Assembly (NCBI GenBank): GCA_910584595.1
Contig: CAJUBQ010000017.1
Span: 1 to 63,750 of the forward strand
Length of the DNA: 63,750 nucleotides
Direction: 5' to 3'
Source: an uncultured Eubacterium sp.
GTDB lineage: Bacteria > Bacillota > Clostridia > Lachnospirales > Lachnospiraceae
Shown: positions 8,443 through 17,968 of the stretch, one piece after another
Layout of the letters: each line of letters begins with the position of its first letter
Numbering within the stretch: the stretch's first letter is position 1
Program-made: the position numbers and the translations under genes
Notes under the pieces: model-generated
The model's input: only the letters and a program-made list of their open reading frames with translations
The model's database searches: none
Told to the model about the DNA's origin: nothing

Positions 8443-10107
8443 ATGATGAATAGAAAAGCTGTGCAGGTGCGTAATTTCATTCTTGCCGGTTCTTATCTGT
8501 ACCTGGCGCTGCCGGTTCTTATCTTTTTTGTGGGATGGTGCAGATGGTATGTTGGAATTCCCGCCGCATGCATACTGGCAGCTTCGGTCGTGCTTTGCTT
8601 CAAAGAACATCAAAGAAAAGGCTATCATGATGCACCGGAAAAAGAAAGTGAAAGGCTGTCTATAGACTGGTTTAAACTGGCTGCTATTGTCGTAGTCGTA
8701 CTGGTCTGGCTTGGTTTGTCCGGAGTGGGCGGTTATGCATGGCAGAATGCAGACCATCCGATTCGCAATGAGCTGTTTATTCTTTTGGTAAAAGAAAAAT
8801 GGCCTTTGGTGAAAGAAATAGCGGCAGCAGGAGGAACGGAAACGCGGGGAATGGTATATTACCTTGGTTACTGGCTTCCGGCAGCGGCAGCGGGAAAGCT
8901 GTTCGGCCTGAAAGTCGGATGGGCGGTGCAGTATGTATGGGCAGCGGCCGGAATTTTGCTCATGTATGCATGGATTTGTATATGGAGAAAGAAAGTAGCC
9001 GTCTGGCCGCTTTGGATTCTTATTTTTTTCAGTGGGCTGGATTGTGTGGGAATGCTGCTTGGCAGCAGGGAAGAGCTTGTTATATTTGGGGAGCTGCATC
9101 TGGAAGCCTGGGCTCCGTATTATCAGTTTTCGTCCATGACGACGCAGCTTTTTTGGGTCTTTAACCAGGCTGTTCCTGCATGGCTGTTGGCAGCGCTTGT
9201 TTTTCTTGGAGAGAAGCCGCGGAATATGTGTTTTCTTGCATCTTTGACAATACTGACATCTACGTTCCCTTTTGCGGGTATGCTGCCATATATTGTGTAT
9301 TTTATGATTGTACGTTCCGAATGGGAAGATGGCTGTTCGAATATGCGCTCCCTCTTAAAAAATTGCCGGAAAAACTGGGGAAGCCTGCAAAATGTGGCCG
9401 GGAGTGCGGTGACACTGTTTATTTGCGGCATTTACATATCCGGAAATCATGCGGTAAGAAACAGTTTGCCGTGGCTAAGCTCCGACCGCAGGTTTTATCT
9501 GTTAGCCGCAGGAGCAGTTTTCGCAGGAGTCGTTTTCCTGCTGGCAGCAGTATTAATGATGCGGGGACGAGGACGTCTGGTTTTTTGGACGGCAGCTGTG
9601 AGTGGAATGATCGTAATGGCTGTCCGGTTTGGCAGGCTGCCATATGCAGACTGGCAGTCGCCGTTGTTTTACTGGCTCAATCTGACGCTGTTTTATATGG
9701 TTGAGGCAGGGGTTTATCTGGTGATTCTGTATCCGGCAATAAAGGATAAGCGCTTATTTGCACTCAATGCGGTATGGCTGTATCTGATACCTCTCATACT
9801 GGTAGGCAGGTCATGTGATTTTTGTATGCGGGCATCGATTCCGGGATTATTTTTGATAATGCTTTGGTGCATGGATGCGTTTGATACATGGATCAGCTGC
9901 GGCGCAGGCAGGAGGCGGATGTTTTTGCTGCTATTGGCGCTGGCCCTTGGCGCAGTGACGCCGCTTCATGAAATGAAGCGTAGTTTTGTTAATACCCGTG
10001 ATTATTATGAAAACCGGATTGCCGGGGAGGATGAGGCCCTTATGGGAAATAATTTCAGCGGAAGTACGGCCGGGTTTTTCTGGAGGTATCTGGCGAAGCC
10101 TGATTAA
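8443..10107 (+). CDS. polytopic membrane protein, GT-C-like glycosyltransferase candidate
   Basis: A 554-residue protein with about 11-13 hydrophobic segments. After an early helix it has a loop reading WQNADHPIRNELF, whose Asp is placed like the catalytic acid in the first external loop of GT-C enzymes. The family cannot be named more closely. GT-C enzymes use polyprenyl-phosphate sugars outside the membrane. The GtrB-like gene at 13573, which would make such a donor, supports that role, but it could instead be a polymerase or ligase. AAGGGGA precedes ATG 8443. Confidence 0.65.
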   Translation: MMNRKAVQVRNFILAGSYLYLALPVLIFFVGWCRWYVGIPAACILAASVVLCFKEHQRKGYHDAPEKESERLSIDWFKLAAIVVVVLVWLGLSGVGGYAWQNADHPIRNELFILLVKEKWPLVKEIAAAGGTETRGMVYYLGYWLPAAAAGKLFGLKVGWAVQYVWAAAGILLMYAWICIWRKKVAVWPLWILIFFSGLDCVGMLLGSREELVIFGELHLEAWAPYYQFSSMTTQLFWVFNQAVPAWLLAALVFLGEKPRNMCFLASLTILTSTFPFAGMLPYIVYFMIVRSEWEDGCSNMRSLLKNCRKNWGSLQNVAGSAVTLFICGIYISGNHAVRNSLPWLSSDRRFYLLAAGAVFAGVVFLLAAVLMMRGRGRLVFWTAAVSGMIVMAVRFGRLPYADWQSPLFYWLNLTLFYMVEAGVYLVILYPAIKDKRLFALNAVWLYLIPLILVGRSCDFCMRASIPGLFLIMLWCMDAFDTWISCGAGRRRMFLLLLALALGAVTPLHEMKRSFVNTRDYYENRIAGEDEALMGNNFSGSTAGFFWRYLAKPD

Positions 10108-10134
10108 GATAAGAATAACAGGAGTTGATTGCAG

Positions 10135-11493
10135 ATGTTTGAAAGCATGACAGAACAGGAGTCGCGTGAAAGCATACTGGAAAGCGTAAAGGCATATTGT
10201 GAAAAATTTCATATGCAGGACAGGCAGTGGAAAAAAGGGCAGCGAATCCCTTATGCGGCGCGGGTTTATGACAGCCGGGAAATGACAGCGCTTGTAGACA
10301 GCGCACTGGACTTCTGGCTGACAGCCGGACGTTATACGCAGCTGTTCGAAAAAGAGATGGCCGCATATTTGAAAATCCCTTTCTGCTCGATGGTAAACTC
10401 CGGTTCTTCAGCAAATCTGCTGGCGTTTATGACACTGACCTCTCCGCTGTTAAAAGACAGGCAGATAAAAAGAGGAGATGAAGTGATTACCGCAGCTGCA
10501 GGATTTCCGACAACGGTTACACCTGTCATACAGTATGGCGCGACACCTGTGTTTTTGGATATTACAATACCGGAATACAATATCGATGTAAACCGATTGG
10601 AAGAAGCATATACGAGCAGGACAAAAGCCGTGATGCTGGCGCATACGCTCGGCAATCCGTTTGATATAAAAGCAGTCAGACAGTTTTGTGACAGGCATAA
10701 GCTCTGGCTGATCGAAGACAACTGCGATGCGCTGGGGAGCATTTATGAGATGGACGGGAAAGAAAAGCTGACAGGCACAGTTGGGGATATAGGGACTTCC
10801 AGCTTTTATCCGCCGCATCATATTACGACCGGTGAGGGCGGCGCAGTTTATACAAAAGATCCGCTGCTGCATAAGATTATCCGGTCTTTGCGTGACTGGG
10901 GCAGACAGTGTCAGTGTCCGCCGGGCAGCGACGGCATTTGCGGGCATCGTTTTGACGGGCGCTACGGCGAGCTTCCACCGGGTTATGACCATAAATATGT
11001 CTATTCTCATTTTGGATATAATCTCAAGGCGACAGATATGCAGGCTGCAATCGGATGTGCGCAGCTGGAAAAACTGCCGGAGTTTACAGCGCGAAGAAGG
11101 AATCATTTTAACCGATTGGAAAAAGCGCTAATATCGGCGCCAGTATCCGTACAGGAACGCCTGATCCTGCCAAAAGCAACGGAGCATTCCAGACCGAGCT
11201 GGTTTGGATTTCCGCTCACCTGTCAGGAAGGCGTGAGCAGAAAGGCGGTAGTGTCGCATCTTGAAACAATGGGGATACAGACACGTATGCTGTTTGCCGG
11301 AAATCTGATCAGGCATCCTTGTTTTGACCAGATGCGGGCAGAAAGATTTGGGTACCGTGTGTCCGGGAGCCTTCTTAATACGGAAAAGGTTATGCAGGAT
11401 ACGTTTTGGGTTGGCGTATATCCAGGAATGACGGATGAGATGGTGGATAAGATGGCGGAAGCCATTGTGGAGGCGGTAAAGGCATCAATGTAA
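10135..11493 (+). CDS. rfbH: CDP-4-keto-6-deoxyglucose-3-dehydrase (RfbH/DdhC-like)
   Basis: A 452-residue PMP/PLP-dependent DegT-family enzyme that removes the C3 hydroxyl of CDP-4-keto-6-deoxyglucose. The usual PLP lysine is replaced by histidine in SFYPPHHITTGEGG (His 228-229), the hallmark of E1/DdhC. Cysteines at 259, 261 and 269 in the pattern C-x1-C-x7-C, plus Cys 197 in EDNCDALG, match the [2Fe-2S] ligands of the Yersinia enzyme. A reductase partner (E3-type) is not seen here. ATG 10135 is preferred to TTG 10129 on spacing from GGAG. The adjacent ThDP enzyme and distant RfbF suggest a dideoxy sugar branch. Confidence 0.9.
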   Translation: MFESMTEQESRESILESVKAYCEKFHMQDRQWKKGQRIPYAARVYDSREMTALVDSALDFWLTAGRYTQLFEKEMAAYLKIPFCSMVNSGSSANLLAFMTLTSPLLKDRQIKRGDEVITAAAGFPTTVTPVIQYGATPVFLDITIPEYNIDVNRLEEAYTSRTKAVMLAHTLGNPFDIKAVRQFCDRHKLWLIEDNCDALGSIYEMDGKEKLTGTVGDIGTSSFYPPHHITTGEGGAVYTKDPLLHKIIRSLRDWGRQCQCPPGSDGICGHRFDGRYGELPPGYDHKYVYSHFGYNLKATDMQAAIGCAQLEKLPEFTARRRNHFNRLEKALISAPVSVQERLILPKATEHSRPSWFGFPLTCQEGVSRKAVVSHLETMGIQTRMLFAGNLIRHPCFDQMRAERFGYRVSGSLLNTEKVMQDTFWVGVYPGMTDEMVDKMAEAIVEAVKASM

Positions 11494-11580
11494 AAGTATC
11501 ATGAGATTTGCAAAAGGCAGGTTTGCGGGAGTGCACAGGAAAGCCGGATGCGGGTGACAAAGGAAGAGGGTGGATGCAGG

Positions 11581-13512
11581 ATGAGGATAAGGGTTGCGGA
11601 TTATATTGCGGATATGCTGGTAAAACGGGGAATTGCACATGTTTTTACGGTTACCGGGGGCGGCGCTATGCATTTAAATCATGCGTTTGGCCATAAGGAA
11701 GGTCTGACATGCATCTATCAGCACCACGAGCAGGCATGTGCGATGGCGGCAGAAAGCTATGCGAGGATCCATGGCCGGATGGCGGCTGTTTGTGTAACAA
11801 CCGGCCCAGGCGGAACAAATGCACTGACAGGCGTGCTGGGAAGCTGGCTGGATTCGATTCCGATGCTGGTGATCTCCGGGCAGGTGCGCAGTGATTTTAC
11901 AGCCCGCAGTACAGGACTTGGCATCCGGGCAATGGGAGATCAGGAGTTTGATATTACAAGAGCTGTTTCGTGTATGACGAAATATGCTGTTATGGTCACC
12001 AGTCCGGACGAAATCCGCGGCTGTCTGGAAAAAGCGTTGTATCTTGCAAAATCCGGCCGGCCCGGTCCGTGTTGGCTGGATATCCCCTTAGATATACAGG
12101 CGGCCATGATAGAAATGATAGAAATGACAGAAATGACAGAAATAACAGAAATGACAGAGATAAAAACAAAAGATCTGAAAGGCTATGATCCTGCCATAGA
12201 CCCGGAAAATCCGGCCGGGCAGCTGCCGGGAGTGACAGATGAGATGGCTGAAAATATTATCGAAAAGCTTCGGTCATCGAAAAGGCCGGTACTGAATGCA
12301 GGAAACGGCATCCGTACTGCAGGTGCGCAGAAACTTTTGATAGAGGTAGCTGAAAAACTGCAGATTCCTGTTGTAACAGGATGGAACAGCATTGACCTTA
12401 TCTGGAACGAACATCCGCTGTATGCAGGACGTGCCGGAATCATGGGCGACCGCCCGGGAAACTGGGCCGTCCAAAGCAGTGATGTCCTGCTGTCAGTCGG
12501 GAGCAGGCTGTCGGTCAGGCAGGTAGGATATGAGCAGAGCGCATGGGCGCACGATGCATATACCATTGTACAGGACATTGATAAAGAAGAGCTGAAAAAA
12601 CCGAATATCCATGTAGATATGCCCGTCTGGGCAGATGTATGTGAATTGCTGGAAGCGTTAAAACGAAATCTGGATGGGAAGCTGTCAGTTTCAGGAAAGG
12701 CGCTGCAGACAGGCAGCAGTGCAGATGGCACAGGAATAAGCCATCAGACATGGATACACAGATGTCAGCGCTGGAGGAAACGATACCCGGTTGTGCAGAA
12801 AAAGCATTTCAGACAACAGACACCCGCAAATGTATATGCTTTCATTCAAACACTCAGCGAAGCGCTGCCGGAAGGCAGAATTACCGTAGTTGGCAATGGC
12901 TCGGCCAGTGTGGCGGGCAGCCATGCGTTTGTGATAAAGCCGGGACAAAGATTTATCATCAATTCCGGCGCCGCCTCGATGGGATACGACCTTCCGGCAG
13001 CAGTCGGGGCCTGCATAGCCGCCGGATATGAGGAAGTCATCTGCCTGACCGGAGATGGAAGCATTCAGATGAATCTGCAGGAACTGCAGACGATTATCCA
13101 CCACAGGCTTCCGGTTAAAATCTTTGTTATCAATAACCAGGGATACCATTCCATCCGCCAGACACAGAGAAATTATTTTAAAGACTCGCTGGTTGGCGTT
13201 GGGACAGACAGCGCAGATTTGAGCTTTCCTTCTATGGAAAAGCTTGCGTGGGCTTACGGATATCCTTATTACAAAATAGAAACGAATGCGCAGCTGCCCA
13301 AAACCGCAGAGGCATTAAAAAAAGAAGGATTTTGCATCTGCGAGGTTTTTGTAGATACAGAGCAGTGTTTTGAACCGAAATCTGCTTCCCAAAAGCTTGC
13401 CGATGGGCGGATGATATCACTGCCTTTGGAAGATTTGGCGCCGCGTCTGCCGGAAGATGAACTGCGAAAAATTTTGCAGGAAGCGACAGAAATGGAACAT
13501 GCAGAAGTCTGA
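11581..13512 (+). CDS. ThDP-dependent acetolactate-synthase-like enzyme, candidate sugar acetyl transfer (YerE-like)
   Basis: A 643-residue ThDP enzyme with PYR, central and PP domains. Glu 50 in YQHHEQACAM is the expected ThDP-activating residue; the GDGSIQMNLQEL segment through FVINNQG is the cofactor motif. Residues about 176-194 are a MIE/MTE tandem repeat linker. True acetolactate synthase is possible, but its place directly after rfbH fits YerE, which adds a two-carbon unit from pyruvate to C4 of a CDP-3,6-dideoxy-4-keto sugar in yersiniose synthesis. ATG 11581 has a GAGGGTGG site; ATG 11548 is less well placed. The YerE assignment rests on context. Confidence 0.75.
   Translation: MRIRVADYIADMLVKRGIAHVFTVTGGGAMHLNHAFGHKEGLTCIYQHHEQACAMAAESYARIHGRMAAVCVTTGPGGTNALTGVLGSWLDSIPMLVISGQVRSDFTARSTGLGIRAMGDQEFDITRAVSCMTKYAVMVTSPDEIRGCLEKALYLAKSGRPGPCWLDIPLDIQAAMIEMIEMTEMTEITEMTEIKTKDLKGYDPAIDPENPAGQLPGVTDEMAENIIEKLRSSKRPVLNAGNGIRTAGAQKLLIEVAEKLQIPVVTGWNSIDLIWNEHPLYAGRAGIMGDRPGNWAVQSSDVLLSVGSRLSVRQVGYEQSAWAHDAYTIVQDIDKEELKKPNIHVDMPVWADVCELLEALKRNLDGKLSVSGKALQTGSSADGTGISHQTWIHRCQRWRKRYPVVQKKHFRQQTPANVYAFIQTLSEALPEGRITVVGNGSASVAGSHAFVIKPGQRFIINSGAASMGYDLPAAVGACIAAGYEEVICLTGDGSIQMNLQELQTIIHHRLPVKIFVINNQGYHSIRQTQRNYFKDSLVGVGTDSADLSFPSMEKLAWAYGYPYYKIETNAQLPKTAEALKKEGFCICEVFVDTEQCFEPKSASQKLADGRMISLPLEDLAPRLPEDELRKILQEATEMEHAEV
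12106..12159 (+). repeat. 9-bp tandem repeat within the ThDP enzyme gene
   Basis: Six units of ATGAYAGAA-type sequence encode MIE, MIE, MTE, MTE, ITE and MTE. Because the unit is a multiple of three, copy-number change would lengthen or shorten the linker between the PYR and central domains without breaking the frame. Confidence 0.85.
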
Positions 13513-13572
13513 ATGGTTACCATGGAAGAATCAGCGCAGACAGATACAGGAAAGATTATTGGAATTAGAACT

Positions 13573-14544
13573 ATGAAGAAAATCAGTGTCGTAATACCTT
13601 GTTTTAATGAAGCAGAAAATGTGGCGCTTATGAGCTTTACAGTCGGAAAAATGCTGCAGGAGGCGCTGCCTCGATATGATTATGAGATTTTGTTTATTGA
13701 TAATCATTCCACAGATGGGACAAGGGAAAAGCTGGAAAAAATCTGTGCAGAAAATAAAAAGGTGAAGGCAATTTTTAATGTGACGAATTTTGGACAGTTT
13801 AATTCCCCGTTTTATGCAATGTGCCAGGCAGCGGGCGACTGCGTAATCTGCATGTGCTGCGACTTTCAGGATCCGGTAGAAATGATCCCGCGGTTTGTGG
13901 AAGAATGGGAAAAAGGCCATAAAATTGTCAGCGGCGTGAAGACAAAGAGCAGGGAAAATAAGATACTGTATGCTCTTCGGACATTGTACTATAAGTCGAT
14001 TAAAAATATGTCTCAGGCAGAAATGATCGAGCATTTTACCGGGTTTGGGCTATATGACAAGTCTTTTATTACGATTTTAAGGCAGCTGGACGATCCGGTG
14101 CCGTTTATCCGGGGGATCGTGGCAGAATACGGGCGCGGGTTTAACCGGATTGAGGTGGCGTATGAACAGGAAAAGCGCAGAGCAGGAAAGACGCATAACA
14201 GCTTTTATAGCCTGTATGATGCGGCGATGCTGAGCTTTACTTCTTATACGAAAGTGGGGCTTCGGCTGGCGACGTTTCTGGGATTTGGGGCTTCGGCTGT
14301 CAGTCTGTGTGTTGCGCTGTTTTATCTGGTGTATAAGCTGACGCACTGGTATACGTTCCAGGCAGGGAATGCCCCGATGGTGATTGGGATTTTTCTGCTG
14401 GGGTCGGTGCAGCTGTTTTTTATCGGGCTGCTGGGAGAGTATATCTTGAATATTAATACGCGGGTGATACATAGGCCGTTGGTGATTGAGGAAAGGCGGC
14501 TGAATTTTGAGGGAGAAGAACAGGTGAATAAGATAGATCTATGA
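13573..14544 (+). CDS. GtrB/DPM1-like polyprenyl-phosphate glycosyltransferase
   Basis: A 323-residue GT2 enzyme followed by two membrane helices. The catalytic part has ISVVIPCFNEAEN, FIDNHSTDGT and CCDFQDP; helices lie near residues 230-255 and 265-290, ending in an LGEYILNINTRVIHRP tail. The family moves a sugar from a nucleotide donor to undecaprenyl phosphate, for use outside the membrane by a GT-C enzyme. The conserved start is at ATG 13573; an open frame runs from ATG 13513, right after the upstream stop, so a longer N-terminus is possible. It is the last GC-rich gene before the AT-rich cassette. Confidence 0.85.
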   Translation: MKKISVVIPCFNEAENVALMSFTVGKMLQEALPRYDYEILFIDNHSTDGTREKLEKICAENKKVKAIFNVTNFGQFNSPFYAMCQAAGDCVICMCCDFQDPVEMIPRFVEEWEKGHKIVSGVKTKSRENKILYALRTLYYKSIKNMSQAEMIEHFTGFGLYDKSFITILRQLDDPVPFIRGIVAEYGRGFNRIEVAYEQEKRRAGKTHNSFYSLYDAAMLSFTSYTKVGLRLATFLGFGASAVSLCVALFYLVYKLTHWYTFQAGNAPMVIGIFLLGSVQLFFIGLLGEYILNINTRVIHRPLVIEERRLNFEGEEQVNKIDL

Positions 14545-14617
14545 GTAATGAACGAGTAGGACGAGCGTATGGGTAAAATTGTTTGTCATGAAAAAGGATT
14601 GAACAAGGGATGAAAAA

Positions 14618-15967
14618 ATGAAAAAAGTAATTACATATGGTTCTTTTGACCTGTTCCATGAGGGACACTATAACTTATTAAAAAGAGCAAAAGCATTGGG
14701 AGATTATCTGATTGTTGGTGTAACAACGGAGCAGTATGATGAATCTCGTGGAAAATTGAATATTGTGGATTCCCTGGACAAGCGTATTGAACATGTCAGA
14801 CAAACCGGGTTTGCCGATGAAGTGATTGTGGAAGATCATCCAGGACAGAAGGCAGAGGATATACAAAAATATGGCATAGATGTTTTTACAGTAGGTTCTG
14901 ACTGGACAGGGGCTTTTGACTATATGAAGCAGTATTGTGAGGTTGTTTATTTGGAACGTACGAAAAATATTTCATCTACTATTATTAGGACACAACAGTA
15001 CCCAATCATACGTATTGGCGTAATAGGTACAGGGCGTATTGCAGTTCGTTTTGTACCGGAAGCAAAATATGTCAGTGGTGTAATTGTAAACAGCGTTTAT
15101 AATCCATGCCGAATTAGCGCTGAACAGTTCAGGGAAAGGTTTGAGCTGGATTTGGCGACGGACGATTTGAATGAACTTTTGGATGCGGTAGATGCTGTAT
15201 ACATTGCTTCACCGCATGAGACACATTTTGAATATGTAAAGAAGGCATTGGCATATGGGAAACATGTGTTGTGTGAAAAGCCTCTTGCTTTCCGAAAAAA
15301 AGAAGCCGAAGAACTGTATGCGCTGGCGTCAGGTAAGAAACTGGTTTTGCTGGAGGCTGTAAAAACAGCGTTCTGCCCGGGATTTGTTCAGCTGGTTGGT
15401 ATTGCCAAGAGTGGGATAATTGGGAGAATTTGTGATGTGGAAGCATGTTTTACACGATTGGCGGATAAAAAGCGCAGAGAATGTACAGATGTAAAATATG
15501 GTGGTGGTTTTATGGAATTTGGAAGCCATACATTGTTACCGATTATGAAATTGATGGGGACGAATTATCGGGAACTGCGGTTTGACAGTATTCTTGATAA
15601 GAATGGGATCGACCTTTATACGAAGGCATATTTTGTGTATGAGAATGGAATGGCGCTTTCAAAAAGCGGAGTTGGCGTGAAATCAGAGGGTCAGCTGCTT
15701 ATTTCAGGTACAGAAGGATATATTCTGGCTGAATCGCCATGGTGGCTGACGCAGTATTTTGAAGTGAGGTATGAAGATTCGGCAAAAAAAGAACGGTATT
15801 TTGCAAAATTTCTTGGAGATGGACTTCGGTATGAGATCAGTGATTTTGCAGCCATGATACAGGGTCATCAAAATCGTGCGTTTAAGTTTACGGCAGAGGA
15901 GTCCATTGCAGTTGCGGGGGTAATGGAAGAGTTTTTGGTAAAAAGAATTAGAGAAAATAAGTCGTAA
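14618..15967 (+). CDS. cytidylyltransferase - Gfo/Idh/MocA oxidoreductase fusion
   Basis: A 449-residue bifunctional protein. Residues 1-130 are a TagD-like nucleotidyltransferase with HEGH (14-17) and ISST (118-121). Residues 131-449 are a Gfo/Idh/MocA oxidoreductase with GVIGTGRIA for NAD(P) and the CEKPLA segment. It likely makes a CDP-activated polyol or alcohol, with the oxidoreductase forming or altering the alcohol in the same chain, much as separate TarI and TarJ do for CDP-ribitol. The LicD gene follows 19 bases downstream and would transfer the phospho-alcohol. The exact substrate is unknown. AAGGGA precedes ATG 14618. This gene opens the AT-rich cassette. Confidence 0.85.
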   Translation: MKKVITYGSFDLFHEGHYNLLKRAKALGDYLIVGVTTEQYDESRGKLNIVDSLDKRIEHVRQTGFADEVIVEDHPGQKAEDIQKYGIDVFTVGSDWTGAFDYMKQYCEVVYLERTKNISSTIIRTQQYPIIRIGVIGTGRIAVRFVPEAKYVSGVIVNSVYNPCRISAEQFRERFELDLATDDLNELLDAVDAVYIASPHETHFEYVKKALAYGKHVLCEKPLAFRKKEAEELYALASGKKLVLLEAVKTAFCPGFVQLVGIAKSGIIGRICDVEACFTRLADKKRRECTDVKYGGGFMEFGSHTLLPIMKLMGTNYRELRFDSILDKNGIDLYTKAYFVYENGMALSKSGVGVKSEGQLLISGTEGYILAESPWWLTQYFEVRYEDSAKKERYFAKFLGDGLRYEISDFAAMIQGHQNRAFKFTAEESIAVAGVMEEFLVKRIRENKS

Positions 15968-15986
15968 TTGAAGGAGATGCCGGTGG

Positions 15987-16826
15987 ATGATTATGATTGA
16001 ACTTGACAAAGATACTTTACGCAGATTGCAGCATACGGAACTGGAATTGCTCAGGGAAGTAGACCGTATCTGCAGGAAGAACCATATTCATTATAATATT
16101 ATAGCGGGTACGTTGCTTGGTGCAGTGCGGCATGGAGGATTTATTCCATGGGATGATGATGCAGATGTGGCTATGATGCGGCAGGATTATGAGAAGTTTC
16201 GTAAGGCATGTGTAACGGAGCTTAATATGGAAAAGTTTTATTTTCAAGATCAGAAAAATACGAAAGGTTATCGCTGGGGATATGGAAAGCTTAGAAGAAA
16301 AGACACGTTGTTTCTAAGAGAGTATCAGGAGCACATGCCCTATGGTCAGGGAGTGTTTATTGATATATTTCCATTGGATTATGTTCCCGAAAACTATGTA
16401 TTGCGGTGTATACATAATTTGATTTGTTTTTTATATCGAAAGTTATTCTGGTCTGAAGTAGGTAAAGTGGAAGATCGAAATTTTATTAAAAGGGTAATTT
16501 ATCATGCAATGAGCAAGATACCTGAAATGCGGTTAAAGAAAAGTTTTGAGCATTTTGTGAAAAAGACAAATCAAACATCAACAAACTGGGTGCGTATTTT
16601 GACATTTCCTACACCGAACAGGGCATACGGATATCGGACAGAGTGGTATTTAAACTCAGTGGATATTCAGTTTGAGGGTTTTGCATTTCGGGGAATACGA
16701 GATTATGATGCATATCTGTCTTTTAAGTTTGGGAATTACATGGAATTTCCACCGGAAGAAATGAGAAAGACTCATCCGGTGAGTGATATAGTATTGAGCC
16801 ATGCAGATGAGATATCTGTGTTTTAA
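15987..16826 (+). CDS. LicD-family phosphotransferase, first copy
   Basis: A 279-residue protein of the LicD/FKTN nucleotidyltransferase-fold family, which transfers phosphocholine or other phospho-alcohols from CDP donors to glycans. Seen are GTLLGAVRHGGFIPWDDDAD (residues 41-60) with the acidic cluster D56-D58 and D60, then a YGKLRRKDT segment and FIDIFPLD. Its donor is probably made by the fusion enzyme just upstream. AAGGAG lies 10 bases before ATG 15987; ATG 15993 is an alternative start. Confidence 0.88.
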   Translation: MIMIELDKDTLRRLQHTELELLREVDRICRKNHIHYNIIAGTLLGAVRHGGFIPWDDDADVAMMRQDYEKFRKACVTELNMEKFYFQDQKNTKGYRWGYGKLRRKDTLFLREYQEHMPYGQGVFIDIFPLDYVPENYVLRCIHNLICFLYRKLFWSEVGKVEDRNFIKRVIYHAMSKIPEMRLKKSFEHFVKKTNQTSTNWVRILTFPTPNRAYGYRTEWYLNSVDIQFEGFAFRGIRDYDAYLSFKFGNYMEFPPEEMRKTHPVSDIVLSHADEISVF

Positions 16827-16843
16827 AGTAAGGAGAAAAATGG

Positions 16844-17968
16844 ATGAAGATATTGCAATTTCCGATAGCAGATTCCTTTGGCGGGATTACTCATTATATT
16901 TTGGAAAATTGGAAATGGATAGATAGAGAAAAGTTTCAATTTGATTTTGCAACAATGAGTAAATCTCTTGGTTTCTCTGATCAGATACTTTCTGCTGGAA
17001 GTAAAATACATTATATTTCTTGTTATGCAGAAGAGAATGAAAAGAAATTTGTGGAAGAAGTAAATAGAATTTTAGATGAAGGGTATGATGTAGTACACTT
17101 GCATACCAAACAGTGGAAAAGTTTTTTAATTGAAAAAATTTGTATGGAACGTAATGTTCCGAAAGTGATTGTACATGCCCATTCTACACGATGTGATGCA
17201 GAAGATTTTTTCATCAGGAAAATGGAGAGAGAGAGACATGAAAGGGTTAAGAAGTTATTTAGCGCTTCTTATGCCACAGATTTTTGGGCATGTTCAGAGG
17301 AAGCTGCAGATTGGCTTTTTGGCAAGCAAATACCAGCAGATAAAATTAGGATTATGAAAAATGCTGTTGAAATTGAAAAATTCTCTTATGATGAAATTAA
17401 ACGGAATAAAATCAGACAAGAACTGGGGATTAAAGATAATTTTGTAGTTGGGAATGTGGGGAGGTTTGTATATCAAAAAAACCAGAAATTTTTGCTGGAA
17501 GTTTTTTCAAAATTATGTTGTGTAAATAATAATGCAATATTGTTGCTGGTCGGGGATGGACCATTGGAAAATGAACTGAAATCAATGGCTGTGAGATATG
17601 GAATCAGTGACAGGATAAAATTTTTAGGAAAAAGAAAAGATGTAAATGAGTTATATCAGGCAATGGATTTATTTGTACTGCCATCCCATTTTGAAGGATT
17701 TGCCATTGTTCTGATAGAGGCCCAGATATCAGGTTTGAAATGTATTGTCAGTAAGAATATTTCGTTGAATGCAAATATAACCGGAGAAGTAGATTATCTG
17801 GACAATGCTGTTGAGGTTTGGGTAAGGAAGATACAGGAATATGCAAAAGGATATTATCGCAAGGATAAAAGTGTTGTTACAGAGAATAAGGGATACTCTA
17901 TTAAACAGCAAATATTGAATGTTGAAGCTGGTTATCTTGGAAAGGATCTATATGACAGAGATTTATAA
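16844..17968 (+). CDS. GT4-family glycosyltransferase
   Basis: A 374-residue GT-B enzyme similar to EpsF-type exopolysaccharide transferases. It has MKILQFPIADSFGGITHYI at the N-terminus, VVHLHTKQWKSF, then VGNVGRFVYQKNQKFLLEVF and LPSHFEGFAIVLIEAQISGL in the donor half, where the second Glu of the E-x7-E motif is in place. It is strongly AT-rich. AAGGAG lies upstream of ATG 16844. The gene overlaps the following radical SAM gene by 17 bases. The sugar specificity is not visible. Confidence 0.88.
   Translation: MKILQFPIADSFGGITHYILENWKWIDREKFQFDFATMSKSLGFSDQILSAGSKIHYISCYAEENEKKFVEEVNRILDEGYDVVHLHTKQWKSFLIEKICMERNVPKVIVHAHSTRCDAEDFFIRKMERERHERVKKLFSASYATDFWACSEEAADWLFGKQIPADKIRIMKNAVEIEKFSYDEIKRNKIRQELGIKDNFVVGNVGRFVYQKNQKFLLEVFSKLCCVNNNAILLLVGDGPLENELKSMAVRYGISDRIKFLGKRKDVNELYQAMDLFVLPSHFEGFAIVLIEAQISGLKCIVSKNISLNANITGEVDYLDNAVEVWVRKIQEYAKGYYRKDKSVVTENKGYSIKQQILNVEAGYLGKDLYDRDL

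Noticed and set aside
11581..13512. ThDP protein as ordinary acetolactate synthase for branched amino acids
   Set aside because: Not excluded by motif, but there is no ilv gene nearby and it lies directly between rfbH and a glycosyltransferase.
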